Shown here: piece after piece, positions 43,439 through 51,381 of the stretch
How the letters are laid out: the number at the start of each line of letters is the position of its first letter
Numbering within the stretch: the stretch's first letter is position 1
Origin: Bradyrhizobium macuxiense
GTDB taxonomy: Bacteria; Pseudomonadota; Alphaproteobacteria; Rhizobiales; Xanthobacteraceae
Assembly: GCF_007993935.1 (NCBI RefSeq)
Contig: NZ_VITY01000003.1
Coordinates: 124,001 to 188,000 of the forward strand
Direction: 5' to 3'
DNA length: 64,000 nucleotides
Translations under genes and position numbers: made by a program
The notes under the pieces: model-generated
The model's input: only the letters and a program-made list of their open reading frames with translations
What the model was told of the DNA's origin: nothing
The model's database searches: none

Positions 43439-43930
43439 ATGGTACGAGAAATGGAATTGCGCCAGGGCGAGGTCGCTGTCGACATGCCGGCGCCGCGCGA
43501 TGCTGCCCTGGTCTTCATCGGCCGCATCCGCACGCCCTGGACCTCGCGGCTGGCGACGCCGCGGCAGGGGCGGCATGACGGCCCGGTGTGCCGGCTCGAG
43601 ATCTTCGAGCCCTGGGTCGCCGCGATCAAGGGCGTCGATTTCTACTCGAATCTCGAAGTGCTGTACTGGCTGCACCAGTCGCGTCGCGACATCGTGCTGC
43701 AAAGCCCGAAGAACAACGGCAACACCCGCGGCACGTTTTCGCTGCGCTCGCCGGTGCGCCCGAACCCGATCGGCACCTCGATCGTCAAGCTGGTCGGCGT
43801 CGAGGGCAACGTCATCCTGGTGCGCGGCCTCGACTGCCTCGACGAGACGCCGCTGATCGACGTCAAGCCCGATCGCTGCGAGTTCACCCCGCTGGCTCCG
43901 CCGCAGGCCGGGGATTTCGAGACGGAGTGA
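43439..43930 (+). CDS. trmO: TrmO, tRNA N6-threonylcarbamoyladenosine methyltransferase
   Basis: A 163-residue TrmO (UPF0066) family protein that methylates t6A37 in tRNA(Thr)(GGU) using S-adenosylmethionine. The conserved blocks are IGRIRTPWTSRLATPRQG, RSPVRPNPIGTSIVKLVG and GLDCLDETPLIDVKP. It is three bases from the end of the binding-protein gene and two bases before the next gene, so co-transcription is likely. An ATG four codons inside is also possible. Confidence 0.9.
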   Translation: MVREMELRQGEVAVDMPAPRDAALVFIGRIRTPWTSRLATPRQGRHDGPVCRLEIFEPWVAAIKGVDFYSNLEVLYWLHQSRRDIVLQSPKNNGNTRGTFSLRSPVRPNPIGTSIVKLVGVEGNVILVRGLDCLDETPLIDVKPDRCEFTPLAPPQAGDFETE

Positions 43931-43932
43931 CC

Positions 43933-44415
43933 ATGAAACGTAGTATTCTCGGCGCATTGATCGTGCTTGCGTCGTTCACGGCTTCGGCGGCGGCGCAGGA
44001 CTTCAAGCAATACCGGACCACGACGCTCGACGCGTTGGTCGACGAATGGAATCGCAAGACCAGCAAAGAGGGGCCGGGCTATTCCTTTTCGCGGCCTGAA
44101 AAGCTCAAGCTCATTGTGAAGCTCGGCCAGGCGCCGAAACCGTGCGAGACCGATCCGCTTCGCCTGGTTCTGAGAACGATGGGTTTCGAGAAGGTATTGG
44201 AACAGGTCAAGGTCAGCCAATGTATCGGACTCGTATCCGACGGCGGGCGCGCGATGCCAGCTTACGTTCAGGATGTCCTCGTCGATGGCTTGAATGCTGA
44301 CGCCAAGGTCGGCCGGTCCATCGAAGCCTACGTTGATTTTCTGGCGTTCGAGGTGAATGCCGACCGATCGCGGAACAGGGCGATCCTGATGCTCAACCGC
44401 TTCGAGCCACTCTGA
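43933..44415 (+). CDS. exported hypothetical protein, 160 residues
   Basis: A protein with a signal peptide (about 1-22, ending AAAQ) that I do not recognise. The mature part has two cysteines (PKPCETDP and VSQCIGLV) and charged residues; no membrane segment follows. The last part (DVLVDGLNADAKVGRSIEAYVDFLAFEV) is probably helical. It starts two bases after trmO, so it is probably in that operon. The stop is followed by a palindromic repeat. Confidence 0.65.
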   Translation: MKRSILGALIVLASFTASAAAQDFKQYRTTTLDALVDEWNRKTSKEGPGYSFSRPEKLKLIVKLGQAPKPCETDPLRLVLRTMGFEKVLEQVKVSQCIGLVSDGGRAMPAYVQDVLVDGLNADAKVGRSIEAYVDFLAFEVNADRSRNRAILMLNRFEPL

Positions 44416-44434
44416 GCGGCCGAGACTTCAGACG

Positions 44435-44522
44435 CGTAGCCCGGATGGAGCGAAGCGAAATCCGGGAGCGGTCCGGCAAGCGGCACAATTCCCGGATTGC
44501 GCTACGCTTCATCCGGGCTACG
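44435..44522. repeat. palindromic repeat family B, copy 1
   Basis: CGTAGCCCGGATGGAGCGAA at the left and ...CATCCGGGCTACG at the right are inverted copies, with an inner ATCCGGGA/CCCGGAT pair. Second copy at 53145-53231. Confidence 0.85.
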
Positions 44523-44541
44523 AAATGGCGCGTCATGCGGG

Positions 44542-44964
44542 CTATTTCAACGCTGCAACCAACTTCGCGGCATGCGCCTCCAGCACCTTGCCGTCTTCCT
44601 TGTGGCTCGCAGGCGGCAGCAGCGCGATGCCGTTCTTGCGCGGCATCACGTGCATGTGGAGATGGAACACGACCTGGCCGCCGGCGGGCTCGTTGAATTG
44701 CTGCACGGTGATGCCGTCGGCTTCGAATGCCTTCATCGCAGCGGCCGCGATCTTGTGCGAGGCGCGCGCGACGTGCGCGTAATCGTCCGGCGAGATGTCG
44801 AGGATGTTGCGGGCAGGGGCTTTCGGGATGACAAGCGTGTGCCCGGGCGAGCGCGGCATGATGTCGAGGAAGGCGAGCACGTGCTCGTTCTCGTAGACCT
44901 CGTAGGACGGAAACTCGCCGCGCAGGATTTTCGCGAAGGGATTGTTGTTGTCATAGGCGGGCAT
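44542..44964 (-). CDS. HIT family protein (Hint/FHIT-like nucleotide hydrolase)
   Basis: A 140-residue protein of the histidine triad superfamily, which hydrolyses nucleoside phosphoramidates or dinucleoside polyphosphates. The triad HLHMHVMP (HxHxH) is near residue 100 and the N-terminal part carries VYENEHVLAFLDIMPRSPGHTLVIPK. It is the last of four minus-strand genes (RidA, GDPD, acyltransferase, HIT) with a 53-base gap to the previous gene. The true substrate is unknown. Confidence 0.92.
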   Translation of the reverse strand: MPAYDNNNPFAKILRGEFPSYEVYENEHVLAFLDIMPRSPGHTLVIPKAPARNILDISPDDYAHVARASHKIAAAAMKAFEADGITVQQFNEPAGGQVVFHLHMHVMPRKNGIALLPPASHKEDGKVLEAHAAKLVAALK

Positions 44965-45017
44965 GGCGGCGGCTCCTCGGGTCTTGTAGCGCTAATGTCT
45001 CGGTCGCGGCTGAAACG

Positions 45018-46268
45018 TCAAGCGTCGTCGTCGACGGTCTTCCGGAACGGGCCGGCCTCGGCGAGCTCGCGGCCGACCTCGGCGACATAGTCGCGCTCGC
45101 GCTTGAGGTAATCGGCAATCGCGCGGCGCAGGCCGGGGTCGGCGATGAAGTGCGCCGAGTAGGTGGTCTGCGGCAGGTAGCCGCGTGCCAGCTTGTGCTC
45201 GCCCTGTGCGCCGGCCTCGACTACCTTGAGCCCGCGCTGAACCGCGAAATCGATCGCCTGGTAGTAGCAGACCTCGAAATGCAGGAACGGGTGATGCTCG
45301 ATTGCGCCCCAGTTGCGGCCGAACAGGGTGTCCGAGCCGATGAAGTTGATGGCGCCCGCGATCCAGCGGCCGTTGCGCTTGGCCATCACCAGCAGCACGT
45401 CGCGCGCCATGCTCTCGCCGATCAGCGAGAAGAATTCGCGGGTGAGATACGGCCGGCCCCATTTGCGCGAGCCGGTCTCCATGTAGAACTCGAAGAACGC
45501 ATCCCAGGCGTCCTCGGTGATGTCTGACCCCGTTAGCCAGTGGATGGTGATCCCGGCGGCAAGAGCCTCGCGGCGCTCGCGCTTGATGCCCTTGCGGTGG
45601 CGCGAGTTCAGCGAGCCGAGAAAGTCGTCGAAGGTCTTGTAACCTTCATTGTGCCAGTGGAACTGCTGGTCAGTCCGCTGCAGGAAGCCGTGCGCACCGA
45701 GGAACCTTGCCTCATCCTCGCGGGCAAACGTCACATGCACCGAGGAGGCCTCGGTGGCGTTGCAGAGCGCCCGCAGGCCCCGCGCCAGCGCGGAGCCGAT
45801 CACCTCGCGGTCGACCCCGTCGCGGATCAAGAGCCGCGGCCCGGTCGCGGGCGTGAAGGGGACGGAGACCTGCAGCTTCGGATAATAGCTGCCGCCGGCG
45901 CGGTGATAGGCCTCCGCCCAGCCGCGATCGAACACGTATTCGCCCTGCGAGTGCGATTTCAGATAGCAGGGCACGACGCCGACGATCCGGCCATCGAGTT
46001 TCGCCACCAGATGCCGCGGCCCCCAGCCGGTCCGCGGGCAGGCCGAATTGGAAGCTTCCGCGGCGGCGAAAAAGGCGTGGGAAACGAATGGGTTATAGCT
46101 CGAACTTGCGACGGTCTGGCAATCGCCTGCGGCGGCGGGCGAGGCCAGCGTGTCGAGGTTATGGATGCCGTCCGCGTCCGCCTTCGGATTGGCACAGGCG
46201 TCCCATTCGGCGGCCGGAATGCCGCCGATGTCAGCCACAGCCTCTAGGGTGATTTCAGACGACGCCAT
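45018..46268 (-). CDS. FemAB/DUF482-type GNAT acyltransferase
   Basis: A 416-residue protein of the PF04339 (FemAB-like, formerly DUF482) group. Residues near the middle read HVTFAREDEARFLGAHGFLQRTDQQFHWHN and SLNSRHRKGIKRERREA; RDVLLVMAKRNGRWIAGAINFIGSDTLFGRNWGA and YLPQTTYSAHFIADPGLRRA follow. Such proteins carry two GNAT-like folds and may aminoacylate or acylate an unknown target. The ATG at 46268 gives MASSEITLEAV; more sequence lies open upstream but is not conserved. A repeat and 167 bases separate it from the GDPD gene. Confidence 0.85.
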   Translation of the reverse strand: MASSEITLEAVADIGGIPAAEWDACANPKADADGIHNLDTLASPAAAGDCQTVASSSYNPFVSHAFFAAAEASNSACPRTGWGPRHLVAKLDGRIVGVVPCYLKSHSQGEYVFDRGWAEAYHRAGGSYYPKLQVSVPFTPATGPRLLIRDGVDREVIGSALARGLRALCNATEASSVHVTFAREDEARFLGAHGFLQRTDQQFHWHNEGYKTFDDFLGSLNSRHRKGIKRERREALAAGITIHWLTGSDITEDAWDAFFEFYMETGSRKWGRPYLTREFFSLIGESMARDVLLVMAKRNGRWIAGAINFIGSDTLFGRNWGAIEHHPFLHFEVCYYQAIDFAVQRGLKVVEAGAQGEHKLARGYLPQTTYSAHFIADPGLRRAIADYLKRERDYVAEVGRELAEAGPFRKTVDDDA

Positions 46269-46294
46269 CGAGAGTGAAGACCGGTGCCTCTTTT

Positions 46295-46341
46295 GAGCAT
46301 GATCTTTCCGGAACAGCTGGCTCCACTTCCGGATCATGCTC
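46295..46341. repeat. palindromic repeat family C, copy 2
   Basis: GAGCATGATC-TTTCCGGAA pairs with TTCCGGA-TCATGCTC around a 13-base centre. It resembles the element at 22247-22291 and lies between two minus-strand genes. Confidence 0.6.
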
Positions 46342-46435
46342 CCGCATTCCGCCATCGCAGATGACGACCAACTCCCGACAACATCGTGCGTCGCAGCGAC
46401 GAGTTCAAGACTGCAAAGGGCCTCTCTGGGGCATG

Positions 46436-47188
46436 TCAGGTTCCCGGCACAAAGCCCTCGAAGATCATCTGGTCGGCGTAGCGGGCGGCGCGCTCGCGCT
46501 GTTCCGCGGTTCGCACCGTCCAGGCCAGCAGCGGGCAGCCGAACACATTGCGGGCGATCCAGGGCGCCGGCGCCGGCAGCTGGTTGACCCAAAAGGCGAC
46601 GAAATGCGGCTCGGTCCTGAAGCCGTGGCGCAGATACAGCATGCCGTCGCGCTGGGCCGCGCTCAGCTTGTCCCAATAGCCGTCGTCATAGGTGCGCTGG
46701 GCGGTGATGCCGCGCGGCAAATTGGGCATGGTCTCGCGCAGTGCCAGCACCTGGTCGGGATCGAAGGACATGCCGACGACAGGACCGGAATAGGACGACA
46801 GCACCTCGGCCATCCGGGCGACCAGTCTGCGGTCGCCGTCGAAATGGCTCTTCACCTCGACCACCAGCGGGACGCGGCCGGCGACCAGCGCACAGAGGTC
46901 GCCGAGCGTCATCATCTGCTCGGACGTGCCCTTGAACTTGACCGCCTTCAGCTCGGCCGCCGTCTTGGCCGCCAGCAGGCCCGACCCCTCGGTGAGGCGG
47001 CCGAGCGCATCGTCATGATGCACCATCGCCTCGCCATCGGCGGTGAGCTGGATGTCGCACTCGATGGCGAAGTTGCCGGCGATCGCGGCGGTAGCCGCGG
47101 CCGGCATGTTCTCGATGATGCCGCGTGCGGCATCATGCAGGCCGCGATGGGCGACCGGCCGTCTCGTCAGCCAATCGGGGGCGCGCAT
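46436..47188 (-). CDS. glycerophosphodiester phosphodiesterase
   Basis: A 250-residue cytosolic enzyme that splits glycerophosphodiesters into glycerol 3-phosphate and an alcohol. AHRGLHDAARGIIENMPAA gives the catalytic HRG and the first metal glutamate. IECDIQLTADGEAMVHHDDALGRLTEGSG gives the ExD and the second histidine. The start lies three bases after the RidA stop, so the pair is tightly coupled. The length is normal for bacterial cytosolic types. Confidence 0.93.
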   Translation of the reverse strand: MRAPDWLTRRPVAHRGLHDAARGIIENMPAAATAAIAGNFAIECDIQLTADGEAMVHHDDALGRLTEGSGLLAAKTAAELKAVKFKGTSEQMMTLGDLCALVAGRVPLVVEVKSHFDGDRRLVARMAEVLSSYSGPVVGMSFDPDQVLALRETMPNLPRGITAQRTYDDGYWDKLSAAQRDGMLYLRHGFRTEPHFVAFWVNQLPAPAPWIARNVFGCPLLAWTVRTAEQRERAARYADQMIFEGFVPGT

Positions 47189-47191
47189 CGA

Positions 47192-47659
47192 TCAGGCGAC
47201 TTCGAACACGCCTTCGACTTCGACCGCGGCGTCTGCCGGCAGCGAGGCGACACCGACCGTGGTGCGGGCATGACGGCCCTTGTCGCCGAACGCTGCGACC
47301 ATCAGGTCGGAAGCGCCGTTCAGCACCTTCGGGCCGTCGAAGAAATCAGGTGCGGAGTTGATGAAGCCACCGAGCCGCACCACGCGCACGACCTTGTCGA
47401 GATCGCCGAGCGCGGCCTTGATCTGCGCCAAGAGGTTGATCGCGCAGCCCTGCGCCGCGGCCACGCCTTGCTCCAGCGTGACGCCGGCCCCGAGCTTGCC
47501 CTTGGCGATCAGCTTGCCTTCGGCGTTGAAACAAACCTGGCCGGAGACGAAAAGCAGGTTTCCGCTGCGGACGAAGGGGACATAATTTGCGACCGGGGAG
47601 GTCGGCTCGGGAAGTGTGATGCCCTGTGACGCCAGTTTTTGTTCGACGGTACCCGCCAT
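47192..47659 (-). CDS. RidA-family protein (longer form)
   Basis: A 155-residue member of the RidA (YjgF/YER057c/UK114) family, which removes reactive enamines and imines. VRSGNLLFVSGQVCFNAEGKL and AINLLAQIKAALGDLDKVVRVVRLGGF are the family core, and the arginine expected for substrate binding is in RTTVGVASLPADAAVEVEG. The ATG at 47659 has GGGG a few bases upstream. The gene is the first of the RidA-GDPD pair. Its subfamily (longer, less studied) is not the housekeeping one. Confidence 0.9.
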   Translation of the reverse strand: MAGTVEQKLASQGITLPEPTSPVANYVPFVRSGNLLFVSGQVCFNAEGKLIAKGKLGAGVTLEQGVAAAQGCAINLLAQIKAALGDLDKVVRVVRLGGFINSAPDFFDGPKVLNGASDLMVAAFGDKGRHARTTVGVASLPADAAVEVEGVFEVA

Positions 47660-47918
47660 CTTTTGTCCCCCAATAGGTTTGCACGAAGCCTGAAACGCGG
47701 TCAGGGCCAAGTTTGTTTCGATTGTTTCGCGCATCGTGCCGCAGGTTGCAAGGGACGGTCACGTGAGGGCCTGGCGGCCGCTGCGTGCGAAATAGCATGG
47801 AAAACTGTCAAAACGCCGGCAGTTTCGCCGCGTACATTGCGATTTTGTCAGACTTGCCCCAGTTGCGGCGCAATACCACCGTCACTATTGTGGCGAATCC
47901 CAGCCTCGAGGAAAACAC

Positions 47919-48782
47919 ATGAACCTTCCGTTTCGGAATCCGTCGCGTGCCCTGGTGCTCACGATCGCCGTCGCCGCAGGATCCGGTATGGTTCAAGGCT
48001 CCGCTGCTGCGGCAAGCGGGCCGTTTCTCGCGCATCAGGCGCTCTACGATCTGAGCCTGGTGAAATCACGCGGCTCCAATTCGGTCAGCGATGCGCGCGG
48101 GCGCATCCTCTACAATTTCTCCGGCAGTTCCTGCGAAGGCTACACCTCCGAATTCCGCCAGGTGTCCGAACTCGACAGCGGCGAGGGCAAGGTGACGCTG
48201 TCAGACCTGCGTTCCACGTCCTGGGAGGACGCGTCGGGCAAGAGCTACCGCTTCAAGATCGACACGCGGATGAACGACAGTAACTCGTCGCCGGTCGACG
48301 GCATCGCCGAGCGGGTCGGCGATCATATCACCGTGAAGCTGACCCAGCCGGTGAAGAAGACGTTCAATATCGACGGCAAGATCGTGTTCCCGACCGAGCA
48401 GATCCAGCACATCATCGCCGCCGCCCGTGACGGCAAGTCGGTGCTCGAGCAGACCGTCTATGACGGCTCCGACAATGGCGAGAAGGTCTACAACACCCTG
48501 ACCGTGATCGGCCGCCCGATCGCGGGCGACCGCGCGCCGTCGTCGCCCGATCCGTCGACCGCGAGCGATGCGATGAAGACCATGACGCGCTGGCCGGTGA
48601 CGGTGAGCTATTATGACAGCGACGCGCGGGCGAAGGACGGCGAGCAGACGCCGGTCTACGCGATGTCGTTCGAGCTTTACGAGAACGGCGTCTCCCGCGC
48701 GCTGGTGCTGGACTACAACGATTTCGTGATCTCCGGCGCGCTGGACAAGTTCGACGTGAGGGATTCCAAGCCCTGTAAGTAA
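47919..48782 (+). CDS. eipB: EipB-like cell envelope integrity protein (DUF1849)
   Basis: A 287-residue exported protein of the DUF1849 family, named EipB in Brucella and described as a periplasmic beta-spiral protein needed for envelope integrity. The signal peptide is about 1-30. Cysteines in SSCEGYTSEF (near 72) and in the last residues (KPCK) match the pair that forms a conserved disulfide. The blocks LYDLSLVKSRGSNSVSDARGR and AMSFELYENGVSRALVLDYNDFVI are typical. GAGGAAAA precedes the ATG. It is monocistronic. Confidence 0.9.
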   Translation: MNLPFRNPSRALVLTIAVAAGSGMVQGSAAAASGPFLAHQALYDLSLVKSRGSNSVSDARGRILYNFSGSSCEGYTSEFRQVSELDSGEGKVTLSDLRSTSWEDASGKSYRFKIDTRMNDSNSSPVDGIAERVGDHITVKLTQPVKKTFNIDGKIVFPTEQIQHIIAAARDGKSVLEQTVYDGSDNGEKVYNTLTVIGRPIAGDRAPSSPDPSTASDAMKTMTRWPVTVSYYDSDARAKDGEQTPVYAMSFELYENGVSRALVLDYNDFVISGALDKFDVRDSKPCK

Positions 48783-48809
48783 TGGGCTCGCTATCGCCAC
48801 TCACTCGGT

Positions 48810-48940
48810 GTCGTCCCGTGCAAGCGAAGCGCGACCGGGATCCATAACCACGACCGTCAATTGTCGCAGAGCGCTGGAGCCACAGCGGGCTTCAACAGCT
48901 GCTCCCTGTGGTTATGGGTCCCTGCTTTCGCAGGGACGAC
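48810..48940. repeat. nested inverted repeat, family E
   Basis: Outer arms GTCGTCCC (48810-48817) and GGGACGAC (48933-48940), inner arms GGGATCCATAACCAC (48837-48851) and GTGGTTATGGGTCCC (48908-48922), the latter with one mismatch. It fills most of the gap between eipB and the next gene. Confidence 0.75.
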
Positions 48941-49035
48941 AGCGGAGCAAGATTAAGGCCCCCGCGAGACCGCTCTGGCCGGAACCAGCAGACGCGAGTA
49001 CGCTTCCTGAAACACGCGTGTCAGGGAGGCACATC

Positions 49036-49437
49036 ATGAGCAAGCTCGATCATCTTCGCCCCAGCGGCCTGCATCACAATCCGGCTTACTCCCACGTCGT
49101 CGTCGCCTCGGGCGCGCGCACGATCTACATTTCGGGACAGGTGTCCACTGACGAGGAGGGCCGGGTGGTCGGCGCCGGCGATCTCGCCGCGCAGACGACG
49201 CAGGTGATGCAGAACCTCGGCATGGCGCTGAAGGCCGCCGGCGCCAGCTATTCCAACATCGTCAAGATCACGACCTTCGTGGTCGGCTACAAGCCGGAGC
49301 TGCGCCCGATCATCGGCAAGGCACGCTCGGCGTTCTTCGAGGGCATGGAGCCGCCGGCCTCTACGCTCGTCGGCGTCACCGCGCTCGCGGCCCCGGAATG
49401 GCTGATCGAGATCGAGGCGGTTGCGGTCGCGGATTGA
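49036..49437 (+). CDS. RidA-family protein
   Basis: A 133-residue RidA-family protein. ASGARTIYISGQVSTDEEGRVVGAGD and GASYSNIVKITTFVVGYKPELRPI follow the family plan, but the invariant arginine of housekeeping RidA is not obvious, so the catalytic role is uncertain. A strong AGGGAGG (49023-49029) precedes the ATG. It is separate from the other RidA gene by 1.4 kb. A family A repeat lies after its stop. Confidence 0.88.
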   Translation: MSKLDHLRPSGLHHNPAYSHVVVASGARTIYISGQVSTDEEGRVVGAGDLAAQTTQVMQNLGMALKAAGASYSNIVKITTFVVGYKPELRPIIGKARSAFFEGMEPPASTLVGVTALAAPEWLIEIEAVAVAD

Positions 49438-49450
49438 GGGTAGTGCCTCC

Positions 49451-49538
49451 CCGTCATTGCGAGCGCAGCGAAGCAATCCGTACTTCCGCGCGTGCGGAGC
49501 GATGGATTGCTTCGTCGCTGCGCTCCTCGCAATGACGG
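49451..49538. repeat. palindromic repeat family A, copy 3
   Basis: CGTCATTGCGAGCGCAGCGA... pairs with ATGGATTGCTTCGTCGC...ATGACGG. Same family as 5949-6033 and 41111-41194, between two convergent genes. Confidence 0.85.
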
Positions 49539-49563
49539 AGTTCTGGTCGCGGTCGAGCCCGGA

Positions 49564-50874
49564 CTACTCCGGCTTTCCTGGCCCCTCATAGGCAATGCCG
49601 CGGATCACGGCGGCATTGCCGAACTTCTTGCGCAGATTGTCCATCGCGCGTTCGGCGTGCGCCGAGCGGCGGTCGAGCATGTCGGAATCGTTGGCCTGCG
49701 ACCCCGGGCGCAACGCGCTGACGCCGGCGCCCATCAGGCGGAAGGCGGTACCGTCGATCTCCTTGACGAGCATCTCGCGTGTCACCGCGAAGATCTTGGC
49801 GGCCAATTGGGTCGGGGTCTGGATCGATTGCGAACGGGTGCGCTGGCGGAAATCAGCGGTCTTCAGCTTCAACGTGATGGTGCAGCCTGAGAGGTCGCTG
49901 CTCTTCAGCCGCGCCGAGGTCTTCTCCGACAGTTTCCAGAGCAGCTTTTCCAGGGTTGCAAAATCGCGGATGTCGGTCTCGAAGGTGGTTTCGCTCGAGA
50001 TCGTCTTGGCGCCGCGATCGGGCACCACGCTGCGGTCGTCGATGCCGCGCGCCAGCCGCCACAGCCTGCGGCCTTCGCTCGCGAACTGCTTCATCAGCTC
50101 GTTCTCGTCGGCGCGCTGCAAATCGGCGATGACGCGGAACCCGCGTTGCACCAGCTTCTCCTGCGTCGCCGGCCCGACGCCGTAGATGAAGCCGACCGGC
50201 TTGCTGGCCAGCATCTCGCGCGCCTCGTCCTGGTCGAGCGTGGCGAAGCCCCTCGGCTTGTCGAGATCGGAGGCGATCTTGGCGAGGAACTTGTTGCAGG
50301 ACAGCCCGACCGACACCGTGATGCCGATGTCGTGCTCGACCTCGCGGGCGAATCTGGCGAGCACCTTGGCCGGGATCATGCCGTGGACGCGTTGCGTGCC
50401 GGAGAGATCGAGGAACGCTTCATCGATCGACAGCGGCTCGACCAGCGGCGTCAGCGCCTGCATCGCCTGGCGCACCTCGCGCCCGACCCGGACATATTTC
50501 GCCATGTCGGGCGGGATCACGGTCGCGTCCGGGCAGAGTTCCAGCGCCTTGAACATCGGCATCGCCGAGCGGACGCCGTAGGTGCGGGCGATGTAGCAGG
50601 CGGCCGACACCACGCCGCGCTTGCCGCCGCCGATGATGACGGGGCGGTCGGCGATGTCAGGATTGTCGCGCTTCTCGACCGTGGCGTAGAACGCGTCGCA
50701 GTCGATATGGGCCAGCGCCAGCGCAGGCAGGGTGCGATGACGCACCAGCCGCGGCGACCCGCAACGGCCGCATCGTTTGACCTTGATATCGAGATCGCCG
50801 AGGCAGTCCCGGCAGAAACTGAGGGGGCCGTCGGGAGCTGCCGCTGCCGTCGTCACGGCACGTCGCGCTCCCAT
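49564..50874 (-). CDS. dinB: DNA polymerase IV with N-terminal zinc ribbon
   Basis: A 436-residue Y-family translesion polymerase. Residues 20-45 carry a zinc ribbon (CRDCLGDL...CGRCGSPR), an addition seen in some alphaproteobacterial DinB proteins. The palm has HIDCDAFYATVEKRDNP and LSIDEAFLDLSGT with the catalytic Asp/Glu residues, then GVGPATQEKL (helix-hairpin-helix) and the little-finger domain to the end. The ATG at 50874 overlaps the preceding gene by 22 bases, so the two are probably co-expressed. No adjacent lexA or SOS box was evident. Confidence 0.93.
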   Translation of the reverse strand: MGARRAVTTAAAAPDGPLSFCRDCLGDLDIKVKRCGRCGSPRLVRHRTLPALALAHIDCDAFYATVEKRDNPDIADRPVIIGGGKRGVVSAACYIARTYGVRSAMPMFKALELCPDATVIPPDMAKYVRVGREVRQAMQALTPLVEPLSIDEAFLDLSGTQRVHGMIPAKVLARFAREVEHDIGITVSVGLSCNKFLAKIASDLDKPRGFATLDQDEAREMLASKPVGFIYGVGPATQEKLVQRGFRVIADLQRADENELMKQFASEGRRLWRLARGIDDRSVVPDRGAKTISSETTFETDIRDFATLEKLLWKLSEKTSARLKSSDLSGCTITLKLKTADFRQRTRSQSIQTPTQLAAKIFAVTREMLVKEIDGTAFRLMGAGVSALRPGSQANDSDMLDRRSAHAERAMDNLRKKFGNAAVIRGIAYEGPGKPE

Positions 50875-51152
50875 TTCGGGTCGCCCAGCACCTGGTGGGC
50901 GGCGGCGATGTTGGTCGGGTGCAGTTCGGAGGCTTCGGCGAACGCCTTCACGGTGGCGTCGTCGCGCATCACGAAATCGAGCACGCTCGCAAGAAATTGA
51001 GGATTGGACGCAGCGTTCCGCAACGTCTCTGGACCGATTCCGGTTTCGGCCAGGAACAAGCCCAGTCGTTCGGGATCGCCGGCAATGAAGCCGAGCGCCT
51101 GAATCGCAACGATTTCAGCAACTTCCCGGGGGTTGTGAACAGGCTTTTTCAA
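50853..51152 (-). CDS. DUF3572 family protein
   Basis: A 99-residue protein of the alphaproteobacterial DUF3572 family with unknown function. NPREVAEIVAIQALGFIAGDPERLGLFLAETGI is diagnostic. A TTG at 51152 gives MKKPVHNPREV, which agrees with the family start and has a GGAAAGG sequence a few bases upstream; a frame extending to 51230 also begins with TTG and adds residues unlike the family. The coding end overlaps dinB by 22 bases. The role is unknown, though the coupling to dinB suggests DNA repair or cell-cycle context. Confidence 0.75.
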   Translation of the reverse strand: MKKPVHNPREVAEIVAIQALGFIAGDPERLGLFLAETGIGPETLRNAASNPQFLASVLDFVMRDDATVKAFAEASELHPTNIAAAHQVLGDPKWERDVP

Positions 51153-51171
51153 CGCGCCGGTTTGCCTTTCC

Positions 51172-51276
51172 GTTAACTTATGGTCTCTATTGAGAGGCCC
51201 ATCATGCCCGAGTCTTCCGCGTGTGTTCAAGCAACGGAAACCACGCTGCGGAAGTTGGACTAACGGGTTAACGGGT
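51172..51276. promoter_or_regulatory. possible CtrA-type half-sites before divK
   Basis: GTTAAC occurs at 51172-51177 and again at 51267-51272, the second within a tandem TAACGGGT-TAACGGGT (51261-51276). CtrA half-sites in alphaproteobacteria centre on TTAAC. The spacing to a second TTAA is not the classic seven bases, so this is a weak call. It lies in the gap between DUF3572 and divK. Confidence 0.3.
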
Positions 51277-51381
51277 TAGAGCGATTCTGGCGCTAGTTTG
51301 AATTCACATTTTCGACGCGTCCCGAGCGCGGTGCGTGAGGTGCCGCAGCCGGGCCCGTCTCCTGGGTTTGGGAGGGACGGG

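Noticed and set aside
46274..47629. Plus-strand frame opposite the GDPD and RidA genes
   Set aside because: Antisense shadow with no domain.
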